From positions 1-50,475 of the forward strand of contig JAKOVY010000124.1 in assembly GCA_029781825.1 (NCBI GenBank): 50,475 nucleotides of DNA, given 5' to 3'. The notes beneath the pieces were generated by a model. The model was not told the DNA's origin. It saw only the letters and a list, made by a program, of their open reading frames with translations, and did no database searches. This DNA is from Bacillota bacterium. GTDB lineage: Bacteria; Bacillota; Syntrophomonadia; Syntrophomonadales; DTU052. Made by a program: the position numbers and the translations under genes. Positions 27,383 to 36,160 of this stretch are shown here, in pieces; position 1 is the stretch's first letter, and every line of letters starts with the position of its first letter.

Positions 27383-27604
27383 ATGTCTTTTGCCGTGATG
27401 CAATACAAACCCGTAACCGAGGACCACAATCGGTATTGCCCTGGTGTTGGAACAGCCGATGAACGGGGAACTATCCTTGTACGGAGGGCGGAAGAAGCGG
27501 TGAAGGAGAAAAAGCCCGATGATCCGCGAATAAAGGCCAAACAACAAGAAAGGGAAGCCCAAAAGCGAAGGAAGACATCCGGCCTTACAGCTCCAGGAGG
27601 TTGA
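27383..27604 (+). CDS. Hypothetical small protein, possibly frameshifted
   Basis: A 73-residue frame with a charged, helix-prone second half (RRAEEAVKEKKPDDPRIKAK and following residues). I recognise no family. It ends where a second frame, rich in Glu, Leu and Trp, becomes open and continues to about 27790. The two may be one broken gene or two coupled genes. Evidence for coding is only the amino-acid character; the ribosome site is weak. Confidence 0.3.
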   Translation: MSFAVMQYKPVTEDHNRYCPGVGTADERGTILVRRAEEAVKEKKPDDPRIKAKQQEREAQKRRKTSGLTAPGG

Positions 27605-27608
27605 AGAA

Positions 27609-27923
27609 CTGATTGGATGGCTGGAGCACAGGAAGGCGGAATTGGAGGAGTTGCCGTCCAATCCGGAGACCTGGGCCGACGAGGAACTTGTCCGTGACTG
27701 GATCAGGGAATCCACCCTGGTAAGTCAGGACCTGTGGGCTGCTTATGCGGAATGGGAGCACTTGATGGAGCTTTTGAATCGCATGATAAGTCTTAACCTG
27801 AACCTAACCGGGAATACCGTATTTCTTCATTTTCCTGTAAAGAGTAGAACGGGCTATACCCAGGCTTTTGGCGGTGGCGGTTATGTTTCCGCCATGCCGT
27901 TGCAGCAGTTCGACAATGGTTGA
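27609..27923 (+). CDS. Hypothetical protein, helical, uncertain
   Basis: The frame is open from 27519 and reads LQEVEELIGWLEHRKAELEE and onward, with LVRDWIRESTLVSQDLWAAY, a strongly helical pattern that looks like real protein. A CTG at 27609 sits 8 bases after AGGAGG (27595-27600) and a TTG lies at 27642; no ATG is available. The 3' part overlaps the end of the sigma-54 activator on the opposite strand, so the natural C-terminus may have been lost. It could be the second half of a frameshifted gene beginning at 27383. No family recognised. Confidence 0.35.
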   Translation: MIGWLEHRKAELEELPSNPETWADEELVRDWIRESTLVSQDLWAAYAEWEHLMELLNRMISLNLNLTGNTVFLHFPVKSRTGYTQAFGGGGYVSAMPLQQFDNG

Positions 27924-29585
27924 TTTCTCGAGCTCCGTCAGCCGGACCGGGCGCGTCCCGGTCTCAATCAGCAGATCATCGGCGGTTATTTGCTCCCCGG
28001 AGGAAACGACCATTGCTCTTTCGATGACATTTCGCAGCTCCCGCACATTGCCGGGCCAGTCGTAGCTGCTGAGCTTTTTCAGGCCATCCCGGGTTAATTC
28101 CTTGGCCGGAATCCGGTACTCGGTGGAAATCTCCTGGAGGATATACCGGGCCAAAAGGGGTATGTCTTCCTTACGCTCTCGCAGCGGAGGCATCTTAATA
28201 TTGACCACGTTCAACCGGTAGAAGAGGTCCTCCCTGAAATTGCCCCTTTCTACTTCCTGCGCCAGATTGCGGTTGGTGGCGGCGATGATCCTCACATCAA
28301 CCTTCTGTGGCTTGCCGTCACCCAAGGGGATTACAACTTTGTCCTGCATAAACCGCAAGAGGCTCACCTGCATCTCTTCCGACATCTCCCCGATTTCGTC
28401 CAGGAATACCGTACCGCCGTCAGCCTGTTTCAGTTTGCCGGTCATCCCGCCTTTTCTGGCTCCGGTAAAAGCCCCCTCAGCATAGCCGAAGAGTTCGCTG
28501 TACAGCAGTTCCCTGGAGATAGAACCGCAGTTAATGGCCACAAATGAGCCTTTGCGGCCGCTGGCTCGATGTATGCCCCGGGCGATCAATTCCTTGCCGG
28601 TTCCGCTTTCACCTTCAATCAGCACGGTGGAAGGCAGCCTGGCAACCCTCTGGGCGATGGCAATGTTCAACCGCATTTGGGGGCTGATCCCGATTATGCC
28701 TTGAAACGCATCCGCCTGGAGGGACGGGCCCAAAGGTGCGGGGATTGGCTCCGATAATGCGGGGCACCGGAATGAGAGCACGGTATGCCTGCCGCCCGCC
28801 GGCATCTGCATGTTCCGGCAACAAATAAGTTCTGCGCTTGTTGATCGGCTCCGGATATGAACCTTGAATCTGTCCCCGGGGCGCGGCCCGGCGCCGGCAA
28901 ACAGACTTTCATAATTATCGATGATTTCGCCTGCGTGTATCCCTCTCAGCGCCTCACGGGAATCAATCCCCAACAACTCAAGGAGTTTGGTATTGGCGCC
29001 GGTTAATAATCCGCTTTCATCAACGACCAGGGTAGGGTCATCGCTGATATCCAGTAGGGCGTCCGCGGCCTGATTGAAGGCGGTTATCATCCCCAGTTGA
29101 GCATTGATCATCTGGTACATGAACAATGCCATCCGCAGGTATTCGCCGGAAACACGTCCTTTCATGTTGGTTACGGTCAAACAGACCGCCGATTTCCCGG
29201 TTAATATGGGCATGCTCACCAGCCCCTCGTTGGCTTCAACCGAATACAAATCAACAATGGTACCGTTTAATAAGGACTCTTTAATGGCCGGATTGTTGTT
29301 GATGTAAATAAAACCGGGGCAAACTGCCCCTACATGCTCCTCAACCAGCGAATGCAGAATGCAGCCGTCGGGATCGATCAGGTTCAAATGCAGGTGCCGA
29401 TTATCGAAGTGAGGAGCGAAATAGCTCATAAGCGGACGGCTCAGATTAATGACCTCCTGGTATTGAGCAATCTTTTGTTTAAGCTCACTGCGGGTAATAA
29501 AGTAGAGGTCCGGAATGCGGGCAACAACATCTATTCTTAACACTGACGTTTCGCAGTGGTTGAATATTTCTGCGGTTGTTGGCAT
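27804..29585 (-). CDS. Sigma-54-dependent transcriptional activator
   Basis: About 593 residues from the ATG at 29585, chosen for the AAAGGAGG box upstream. It has an N-terminal sensory region of about 180 residues (GAF-like), a PAS domain (near 185-290: ISDDPTLVVDESGLLTGAN), a AAA+ domain with Walker A GESGTGKE, the sigma-54 contact GAFTGA, Walker B GGTVFLDEIG and the arginine region REDLFYRLNV, and a C-terminal Fis-type helix-turn-helix (TATAKSLGIARSTLYRKMKK). It lacks a response-regulator receiver, so it probably senses a small ligand. It is divergent from the acyl-CoA dehydrogenase/fix operon, whose -24/-12 promoter it most likely activates. Confidence 0.92.
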   Translation of the reverse strand: MPTTAEIFNHCETSVLRIDVVARIPDLYFITRSELKQKIAQYQEVINLSRPLMSYFAPHFDNRHLHLNLIDPDGCILHSLVEEHVGAVCPGFIYINNNPAIKESLLNGTIVDLYSVEANEGLVSMPILTGKSAVCLTVTNMKGRVSGEYLRMALFMYQMINAQLGMITAFNQAADALLDISDDPTLVVDESGLLTGANTKLLELLGIDSREALRGIHAGEIIDNYESLFAGAGPRPGDRFKVHIRSRSTSAELICCRNMQMPAGGRHTVLSFRCPALSEPIPAPLGPSLQADAFQGIIGISPQMRLNIAIAQRVARLPSTVLIEGESGTGKELIARGIHRASGRKGSFVAINCGSISRELLYSELFGYAEGAFTGARKGGMTGKLKQADGGTVFLDEIGEMSEEMQVSLLRFMQDKVVIPLGDGKPQKVDVRIIAATNRNLAQEVERGNFREDLFYRLNVVNIKMPPLRERKEDIPLLARYILQEISTEYRIPAKELTRDGLKKLSSYDWPGNVRELRNVIERAMVVSSGEQITADDLLIETGTRPVRLTELEKSTIVELLQRHGGNITATAKSLGIARSTLYRKMKKYGIPG

Positions 29586-29744
29586 ATCAAATGCAAGCCT
29601 CCTTTTTTGGCGTAAACCGAGAATCAGAACCAAATTAGTGTACAATTATTATAGAACAAGCACGCCCAACTGAAAAATTAATCCGCCAAACCGGGCAGGG
29701 CTTTTGGCCGGAACCGGGGTCGATCGTGTATTATCTCCGGGAAC

Positions 29745-29821
29745 ACTGTTGCAGAACGCTACAGTTTTAGACATCCTGGGAACGCCGTTATGGCATAAGG
29801 TTTGTTGTATCAGGTGCACCT
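29745..29821. promoter_or_regulatory. Candidate upstream activator sites
   Basis: Two dyads lie 115-190 bases before the -24/-12 promoter, where enhancer-binding proteins usually bind: ACTGT-N11-ACAGT (29745-29765) and the perfect palindrome AGGTGCACCT (29812-29821). Which, if either, is the binding site of the divergent activator cannot be told from one sequence. Confidence 0.35.
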
Positions 29822-29935
29822 AAGTGGTTAAAAAGGTCTCCTCATAATCCTCGCGCAGGGGAAAATGGCGTTCCGGGGGAGCCGGCACTCAAAAACATCA
29901 CCCCTCTCCATATACGTGATTGGCTTCCGCTCAAC

Positions 29936-29951
29936 TGGCATGAATTTTGCA
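29936..29951 (+). promoter_or_regulatory. Sigma-54 (-24/-12) promoter
   Basis: TGGCATG-AATT-TTGCA is an almost perfect match to the sigma-54 consensus TGGCAC(G)-N4-TTGC(A/T), with GG and GC at the invariant -24 and -12 positions and correct spacing. Transcription should begin near 29962, giving a leader of about 160 bases before the acyl-CoA dehydrogenase at 30121. The divergent gene encodes a sigma-54 activator, which strongly supports the call. Confidence 0.85.
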
Positions 29952-30120
29952 TAGTACTCGGGGAGGGGAATTCTTGCGACCAACCTTCGTATCTGGTACT
30001 GTGACTCTTAGTACACGGCAGGCGGAAGCCGCGGTGGTCATCCTGTGTTTACGGCAATGGTATTGCAAACGGCGAAGAAATAAACTGCCGAATTAATACC
30101 AGAAGAAAGGAGTAATGGCA

Positions 30121-31272
30121 ATGAGCTATTTCCTGACGGAGGAACAACAATTAATCCGCAATTCGGTGCGTGAATTCTGTCTGGATCCCAGCACCAGACA
30201 GGCGGCTTCGGCGGACCGCAAACAGGGCGGATTTCCGTACGAGAGCTGGAAGCTCGTGGCTGAAAAGGGCTATATCGGGGCCTATGTGCCCGAGGCCTAC
30301 GGCGGCCAGGGTTACGACTTTACTACCTACTTCGTTATCCTGGAAATGCTGAGTAAGATGGGAAACCCTGCCAGTATGGTGATGGGCGCTCATGACCTGG
30401 CAATACTCCCCTTGCTCTACTGGGGCACCGAAGAACAGAAAAAGAAATACTTGGTGCCTCTGGCTTCAGGTAAAGCCATCGGGTGCGGAGCGGTGACCGA
30501 CCCTGCCGGTTTGAACAACTATCCGGAGTGGGGGATGACGGTTGCCGAAGACGGCGATGATTTCGTTATTAACGGTACCAAGGTTCTGGTCACCAACGCT
30601 CATGCGGCCGACATCAAGATTGTATTTGGAAAACCCTCGGGCAGTTACTTTGATACGGTGTATATAGTGGAAAAGGATATGCCCGGTGTGGAAACCGGAT
30701 TCAATGAACAGAAGATCGTTCCGGGAAAAGCCGACTGGGGAACAGTTAACCTTAAAAATGTAAAAGTTCCCAAAGCCAACCGGGTGGTTGACAACGGGTT
30801 CGGCATGTACTGGTTTGGCCCCAGTTTCCTTTCTGTCTGCCTGAGCGCGTTGACCCTGGGCGATACTGCATTTGAAAAGACACTGGCCTTCTGCAAGCAG
30901 CGTACCCGCTACGAACGCCCATTGGTCGACCTGCAGGCTGTGTCCCACCGCCTGGTCAATATGGCCATAAACAACGAGATCAGCCGCAACCTGATCTACA
31001 ACGCTATCCGCCTGTGGGATGAGCAACGGTATGAGGAGTGTTACCGGCTGGCCTGTATGTCGAAGGTTTGGATTCCCGAAGCCATTAACAAAAACCTGCA
31101 CGATGCCGCAATACTGCACGGTGGCATCGGCTTTACCCCGCAGGCTCTGGTCAGCATGATGTGGGTATCCTCCTTGCAGTTGGAGATCGCCGAGATGCCG
31201 GCCGACGTGCACCGTGACTTTGTAGCGGAAACCTATGGCATCAAACCGGGCTGGAAGAACGGTCGGCCGTAA
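30121..31272 (+). CDS. Acyl-CoA dehydrogenase family protein, atypical
   Basis: About 383 residues with the three-domain acyl-CoA dehydrogenase layout (N-terminal helices, beta domain with GCGAVTDPAGLNN and VINGTKVLVTNAHAAD, C-terminal helices). The ATG at 30121 is preferred over 30115 because AAAGGAG then has proper spacing. The C-terminal region is unusual: the segment that normally carries the catalytic Glu reads GGIGFTPQALV, with Gln, the helix-G Glu is not evident, and the usual GT..I FAD motif is missing. It may be a reductase-like or non-dehydrogenase paralogue. First gene of the sigma-54 operon with SDRs and fixABCX. Confidence 0.85.
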   Translation: MSYFLTEEQQLIRNSVREFCLDPSTRQAASADRKQGGFPYESWKLVAEKGYIGAYVPEAYGGQGYDFTTYFVILEMLSKMGNPASMVMGAHDLAILPLLYWGTEEQKKKYLVPLASGKAIGCGAVTDPAGLNNYPEWGMTVAEDGDDFVINGTKVLVTNAHAADIKIVFGKPSGSYFDTVYIVEKDMPGVETGFNEQKIVPGKADWGTVNLKNVKVPKANRVVDNGFGMYWFGPSFLSVCLSALTLGDTAFEKTLAFCKQRTRYERPLVDLQAVSHRLVNMAINNEISRNLIYNAIRLWDEQRYEECYRLACMSKVWIPEAINKNLHDAAILHGGIGFTPQALVSMMWVSSLQLEIAEMPADVHRDFVAETYGIKPGWKNGRP

Positions 31273-31337
31273 AAACCGGCAGCATTAAAATCCCTGGAAA
31301 ACAGGGAGAGTCGGACGACGGGAAAGGAGCAGGGTTT

Positions 31338-32216
31338 ATGCATGATTATGCGGGAAAGGTGGTAGCTATCACCGGAGCCGCCAGCGGTATTGGGAGAGGA
31401 CTGGCTATGCGGTTCGGCGAATACGGGTGCAAACTGTCCCTGGCGGATATAAATGAGGCGGGGCTGAAGCAGGTGGAGGCGGAACTGAAAGCAAAAGGCG
31501 TCACGGTCATCGCCAACCGCTTCGATGTCAGCAGCTTCGAGGATGTCCAGAATTTTGCGGACATCACCTTTGCCACTTATGGCGGTGTTGATTACCTTTT
31601 CAACAATGCCGGGGCTTCCGCCGGCGGTTACGTAACCGAGGCATATTTTAAGGATTTTGAGTGGGTCTTTGCCGTTAACACCATGGCGCATGTTTACGCG
31701 GCCCGGGCTTTTGTACCCCGCATGATCGCCCAGGACAGGGAATGCCACGTTATCAACACCCTCTCGGTATCGGCATTCTTTTCATTTTCCATCAATCAGC
31801 CTTATGCGGCCAGCAAGTTTGCCGCTTTATCGATACTTGAGTCCCTGGAATTGCAGATGCGGGAACAGGGTACGAAAGTCCGGTTTCATGGACTCTGCCC
31901 GGGTTTTGTCGCCACCAACTTTGGAGATATCGAGCAGAACCGTTCACCACGATACGCCCTGGATGAAGAAGGGATCGCCTTCAAGCAGACTCCGGCCCAG
32001 CAGAAGGCCAATTATATCAGCAAGAAGTTTGTTACTTCCGGAATCCCGGTGGAACAGTGCGTGGACGCGGTTATTAAAGGATTGGAGGAAGGGCAATTTC
32101 TGATCTTTACCCATCCCCGGGCCAATTCTTATATGAAGAAATGGCGGGAAAACCTGCTGGACGGCAAGATGGGGACCGATGAAAACCAACTGGAGATGTC
32201 CCATTTTATCAAATAG
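31338..32216 (+). CDS. Short-chain dehydrogenase/reductase (first copy)
   Basis: A 292-residue classical SDR. The cofactor motif TGAASGIG is at residues 12-19, NNAG at 89-92 and the catalytic YAASK at Tyr156-Lys160 with a Ser at 143 or 145. Asp at the end of strand 2 (LADI) suggests NAD(H). It shares long stretches with the next gene, including FVPRMIAQDREC, so the two are diverged duplicates. Likely substrate is a hydroxyacyl- or ketoacyl-CoA or an alcohol within the pathway served by the neighbouring acyl-CoA dehydrogenases; this is inferred from context only. Confidence 0.88.
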   Translation: MHDYAGKVVAITGAASGIGRGLAMRFGEYGCKLSLADINEAGLKQVEAELKAKGVTVIANRFDVSSFEDVQNFADITFATYGGVDYLFNNAGASAGGYVTEAYFKDFEWVFAVNTMAHVYAARAFVPRMIAQDRECHVINTLSVSAFFSFSINQPYAASKFAALSILESLELQMREQGTKVRFHGLCPGFVATNFGDIEQNRSPRYALDEEGIAFKQTPAQQKANYISKKFVTSGIPVEQCVDAVIKGLEEGQFLIFTHPRANSYMKKWRENLLDGKMGTDENQLEMSHFIK

Positions 32217-32247
32217 ACCAAGAAGCAGCATTTAATGGGAGGATACT

Positions 32248-33084
32248 ATGGCAGATTACAAAGGTAAAGTAGTGACCATTACCGGTGCCGCCAGCGGCTT
32301 GGGAAAAGGTATGGCCACCCGGTTTGCGGAGAAGGGCGCACGGCTTTCATTGGCCGATCTGGATGCGGAAAACCTGGCCCGGGTGGAGGCGGAGCTTAAG
32401 GCCAAAGGGGTTGAGGTCCTGACCACCGTTCTGGATGTGCGGGACGGGGAAGCGGTGGAGAAATTTGCGGAGCGGACCTTTGCCGCCTTTGGAGGGGTGG
32501 ACTACTGCATCAACAATGCCGGGGTGCATTCCATGGGCACTATATGGAGGATCCCGGCCGCGGAATGGAGAACGGTTTTTGAAATCAATGTTATGGGGGT
32601 TGTAAATGGTATCCTCGCCTTTGTTCCCCGCATGATAGCCCAGGACAGAGAATGCTTTGTCGTTAACACCGCATCCAATGCCGGCCTGCAGGTTAATACC
32701 GGTATTGCCCCCTATGCCATGAGCAAGCATGCAGTGGTTTCGATCACGGAATCTTTGGCGGTTGAACTGCAGGCGGTAAAATCCAAGGTCAAAGCTTATG
32801 CATTCTGTCCGGGGTTGGTCCCGACCGGGCTTAGCCGAAACAGTGAACAAATCAAGGATCAACGCGACCCCTACTTCCAAACCGAGAGCTACAAAAAGAT
32901 TTATGCCTATGGTGCCATGCTGCTGGAAAAGGGGATGTCCATGGATTTGGCCATGGACAGATTCTTTGCCGGGCTGGAGGCGGACGATTTTTACATCCGT
33001 ACCCACGACAACGAAGAAGAGGAGGTCAGCTACCGGGTACGGATGGTTTTGGAGAGGAAGAGACCTGCTCCCATCACCAAGTAG
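32248..33084 (+). CDS. Short-chain dehydrogenase/reductase (second copy)
   Basis: A 278-residue classical SDR with TGAASGLG (12-19), NNAG (89-92) and catalytic Tyr156 and Lys160 in APYAMSK at the same positions as in the preceding gene. VEAELKAKGVEV and FVPRMIAQDREC are shared with it, indicating tandem duplication followed by divergence in the substrate-binding C-terminus. The ATG follows GGGAGG. It probably catalyses a second redox step, or the same step on another substrate, in the sigma-54-controlled pathway. Confidence 0.88.
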   Translation: MADYKGKVVTITGAASGLGKGMATRFAEKGARLSLADLDAENLARVEAELKAKGVEVLTTVLDVRDGEAVEKFAERTFAAFGGVDYCINNAGVHSMGTIWRIPAAEWRTVFEINVMGVVNGILAFVPRMIAQDRECFVVNTASNAGLQVNTGIAPYAMSKHAVVSITESLAVELQAVKSKVKAYAFCPGLVPTGLSRNSEQIKDQRDPYFQTESYKKIYAYGAMLLEKGMSMDLAMDRFFAGLEADDFYIRTHDNEEEEVSYRVRMVLERKRPAPITK

Positions 33085-33137
33085 GAGGGAACAGGATCGA
33101 TTCCCGGCATTTCAATGTAAGGATTAGGAGGAGATGT

Positions 33138-33905
33138 ATGTCAAAGATTGTGGCGTGTTACAAATGGGTTTTGGATGAGTCCGATATACGGATCAACTCG
33201 GACTTGTCCGTTGATTTCAGCAAGGCCAAGGGTAAGATCAGCGACTATGACCGGAATGCCATCGAGGCGGCCGTCAAACTGGCTGAAGCCGTCGGTGCCA
33301 AGCCGGTGGGACTGACCTTCGGCAGCAGCAAGGCCAGGCAGTCTTTGAAGGACGCTTTGTCCCGCGGCCTGGAAGAAGCCTTCTGGGTAAAGGCAGAAGA
33401 AGCGGAGAATGCGGACGGAGCAGTTACCGCCCGGGCTTTGGCCGCCGGAATTAAGGCCATGGGGGATGTTGCTCTGGTGATCTGTGCCGAAGGAGCCAGC
33501 GACACCTACGCCCGGCAGACGGCGTCACGGATCGGGGCCCTGCTGGACCTGCCGGTGGTAACCTCGGTTCTGCGGGTAACGGTTGAGGGCAATACCGTCA
33601 CCGCGGTGCGGAAACTGGACGATTGCCTGGAAACGGTGAAATTCGAGCTGCCGGGAGTCATATCCGTGCTTCCGGAGGCCTTCCAGCCTACCATACCCGG
33701 ACTGAAGGCGGTTATGGCCGCGGGCAAGAAGCCGGTTACCGAATATGATTGCGGCAGCCTGGGAGTGAACTTGGTATCCGCTCGGAAGGTAATGGAGGTC
33801 AAGGCCTATGCCCAGGAGCGCAGGAATATAATCATTGAAGGTGACAATGCCGCAGCCAAAGTAGCCGCAGTGGTGTCAAATCTGAAGAAGGAGGGCGTGC
33901 TGTAA
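33138..33905 (+). CDS. fixA: Electron transfer flavoprotein beta subunit (FixA)
   Basis: A 255-residue ETF beta-family subunit. The N-terminus (IVACYKWVLDESDIRIN) and DFSKAKGKISDYDRNAIEAA are close in pattern to FixA proteins of fixABCX operons rather than to housekeeping EtfB. With FixB it forms the flavin heterodimer that takes electrons from NADH or acyl-CoA dehydrogenases. Directly followed by fixB (no gap), then fixC and fixX. In known FixABCX systems the complex bifurcates NADH electrons to quinone and ferredoxin; whether this one does needs biochemistry. Confidence 0.9.
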   Translation: MSKIVACYKWVLDESDIRINSDLSVDFSKAKGKISDYDRNAIEAAVKLAEAVGAKPVGLTFGSSKARQSLKDALSRGLEEAFWVKAEEAENADGAVTARALAAGIKAMGDVALVICAEGASDTYARQTASRIGALLDLPVVTSVLRVTVEGNTVTAVRKLDDCLETVKFELPGVISVLPEAFQPTIPGLKAVMAAGKKPVTEYDCGSLGVNLVSARKVMEVKAYAQERRNIIIEGDNAAAKVAAVVSNLKKEGVL

Positions 33906-34811
33906 ATGGCAGGGGTATTTGTATACAGTGACAAGAGCGGGATTGCCCTTGAGCTTGTCGGCTGTGCCAAGGCTGCGGGCAAAGAGGCCATGGTTATTGT
34001 TTTCAGTCAGGAGGCTGCGGAAGAAGTCAAGAATTCCGGAGCCGACCGGGTTTTCATACTTCAGGGCGACAACGAGGTGCCGGAGAATTATGCGCAGGCG
34101 GTGGCCGATTTTCTGAAGGAGAAATCGGCGGAGCTGTTTCTGGTGGGAGCAACCGCCCGGGGACGGGATCTGGCCGCGCGGGTGGCCGGGTATCTGGACT
34201 GCCCTATGGCGAGCGACGTTTCCGCCATTTCCTTTGGTGACGGCAAAGTGACAACGGAGAGGATGATCTACGGCGGGGCCGTTACCCAGAAAGAGGAACT
34301 GACTGGGCTCAGTGTGGTGACCGTGGCCGGCGGCAAGTATGCTCCCATTGAAGGATCGGCGGAAGTGGAGACGGTGACAGTCACCCCGGATAATCGGGTG
34401 CAATTGGTGGAAAGGGCCCCGGTGGAGAGGAAGGGGGTCAATCTGCAGGCGGCGGACCGCGTGGTATGTGTCGGCATGGGAGTGGAAAAGGAAGAAGACA
34501 TGCAGATGATACGGGACCTGGCTGCCGTGTTGAATGCCGAGATCGGCTGTACCCGCGGTATCGCCGAGGAAAAACACTGGCTGCCTCCCGAGCAGTATAT
34601 CGGGATATCAGGTGCGGTGATTAAGCCGCAGCTCTGCGTGTCAATCGGGATCTCCGGACAGGTGCAGCACACCATCGGAATTAGGGACTCCAAGGTGATT
34701 GTGGCCGTGAACAACAATGAGAAGGCACCCATATTCAAAACCTGTGACTACGGAATTGTAGGCGACCTCTATGAAGTAGTGCCCCTCCTGATTGAGGAAC
34801 TGAAGAAATAG
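33906..34811 (+). CDS. fixB: Electron transfer flavoprotein alpha subunit (FixB)
   Basis: A 301-residue ETF alpha-family subunit. Residues 1-180 form the ETF alpha/beta domain (LFLVGATARGRDLAARVAGY). The C-terminal FAD domain carries VVCVGMGV, EQYIGISGAVIKPQLCVSIG, SGQVQHTIGIRDSKVI and the NEKAPIF segment that binds FAD. It pairs with FixA, encoded immediately upstream. Adjacent fixC and fixX favour the FixABCX complex over a generic ETF. Confidence 0.92.
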   Translation: MAGVFVYSDKSGIALELVGCAKAAGKEAMVIVFSQEAAEEVKNSGADRVFILQGDNEVPENYAQAVADFLKEKSAELFLVGATARGRDLAARVAGYLDCPMASDVSAISFGDGKVTTERMIYGGAVTQKEELTGLSVVTVAGGKYAPIEGSAEVETVTVTPDNRVQLVERAPVERKGVNLQAADRVVCVGMGVEKEEDMQMIRDLAAVLNAEIGCTRGIAEEKHWLPPEQYIGISGAVIKPQLCVSIGISGQVQHTIGIRDSKVIVAVNNNEKAPIFKTCDYGIVGDLYEVVPLLIEELKK

Positions 34812-34867
34812 GGCGTCAAGCAACATATAAGATGCGGCATATTGGTGCCGCAAGGGAGGGTTGACAA

Positions 34868-36160
34868 ATGAGCGAGTCTGAAAAATTTGATGCCATAATA
34901 GTCGGAGCCGGACCGGCGGGCGCAGCCTGTGCCTACACCTTGGCACGCGAAGGCAAAGAAGTGCTGGTGATCGAGCGCGGAGACACCCCGGGAAGCAAGA
35001 ACGTTACCGGGGGACGGATTTACACCTATGCCTTGGAAATGCTCGATCAAGGGCTTTCCGAGGAAGCGGCCCTGGAAAGAAAGGTTACCCGGGAACAGGT
35101 TATGCTCCTGGGGGGGCAGCGAGCAATCACCATAGATTTCCACGACCCATCCTTCAACCGGGACGGCCATCCCCCGATGTCGTACACGGTATTGCGTGCC
35201 CCCTTCGATGAGTGGCTGGCAGGTAAGGCGGAAGAAATGGGAGCAATGGTTGCCTGCGGCATTCGAGTGGACGGGCTCATCGAAAAGGACGGAAAAATAA
35301 CCGGGGTCATTGCCGGAGAGGATGAGATGTATGCGGATGTGGTTGTAGCCGCCGACGGGGTTAATTCCCTCTTGGCCCAGAAAGCAGGATTAATCGGCGA
35401 AATCGACTTCAACACCGTCGGGGTGGGGGTAAAGGAGGTCATTGAACTCCCGGCTTCAACCATAGAAGAGCGTTTCCGCCTGACCAATCCCGAAGAGGGG
35501 GTCGCGTGCATGATACTGGGCTGTACGGAGGGCATCCACGGCGGGGGCTTTCTGTACACCAACAAGGAGAGCATCTCTCTGGGCTGTGTTTTCATGCCCG
35601 GGGAGGTGGCCCGGCATAAGAAGTCGATTCAGGAGATATTCCAGGACCTGAAAATGCATCCTGCCGTTTATCCCCTGATTGCCGGCGGTGAGACAGTTGA
35701 GTACAGCGGCCATCTGGTAGGTGAAGCCGGATACCGCGGTATTCCCAAGCAGATATACCGTGAGGGCTTTGTTATGATCGGTGATGCCGCAGGTTTTGTG
35801 ATCAACACCGGGTACTCGGTCAGGGGTATGGACCTGGCTATATTAAGCGGTATTGCTGCAGCCCGGGCCATTGTAAACGCAAGCTCCCCGGCTGAAATCG
35901 GCCCTTTGTATATGCAGGAACTGGAACGGATTCAATTGCTGCCGACCATGAGGGCCACGGACGGGTATTTTGACGTGCTGCAGACCGGCTGGCTGTACGA
36001 CCGGATGCCGGCCTTGGCAACTGCGGTTATGGCAGACCTGTATTCCGTCGATGCCCAACCGCCTGCCAAGCTTAGCAGGGGTATACGGGAGCAGATGAAG
36101 GCCCACGGTATCTCGGTCTGGGATGTAATAAAGCTGGGCTTTAAGGGGGTTAAAATATGA
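34868..36160 (+). CDS. fixC: FixC flavoprotein (ETF-quinone oxidoreductase family)
   Basis: A 430-residue FAD-dependent oxidoreductase of the geranylgeranyl-reductase/ETF-QO superfamily. The dinucleotide motif is GAGPAGAACAYTLAREG (from residue 11), ending in the ribose-binding Glu of VLVIERG; a second FAD motif is FVMIGDAAGFV near residue 300. Together with FixX it forms the membrane-associated module that passes electrons from FixAB to the quinone pool. The ATG follows GGGAGGG; its stop overlaps the fixX start (ATGA). Confidence 0.92.
   Translation: MSESEKFDAIIVGAGPAGAACAYTLAREGKEVLVIERGDTPGSKNVTGGRIYTYALEMLDQGLSEEAALERKVTREQVMLLGGQRAITIDFHDPSFNRDGHPPMSYTVLRAPFDEWLAGKAEEMGAMVACGIRVDGLIEKDGKITGVIAGEDEMYADVVVAADGVNSLLAQKAGLIGEIDFNTVGVGVKEVIELPASTIEERFRLTNPEEGVACMILGCTEGIHGGGFLYTNKESISLGCVFMPGEVARHKKSIQEIFQDLKMHPAVYPLIAGGETVEYSGHLVGEAGYRGIPKQIYREGFVMIGDAAGFVINTGYSVRGMDLAILSGIAAARAIVNASSPAEIGPLYMQELERIQLLPTMRATDGYFDVLQTGWLYDRMPALATAVMADLYSVDAQPPAKLSRGIREQMKAHGISVWDVIKLGFKGVKI

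Noticed and set aside
29791-29806. Second -24/-12-like element TGGCATA-N4-TTGTT
   Set aside because: The invariant GC at -12 is absent, whereas the element at 29936 is almost perfect.
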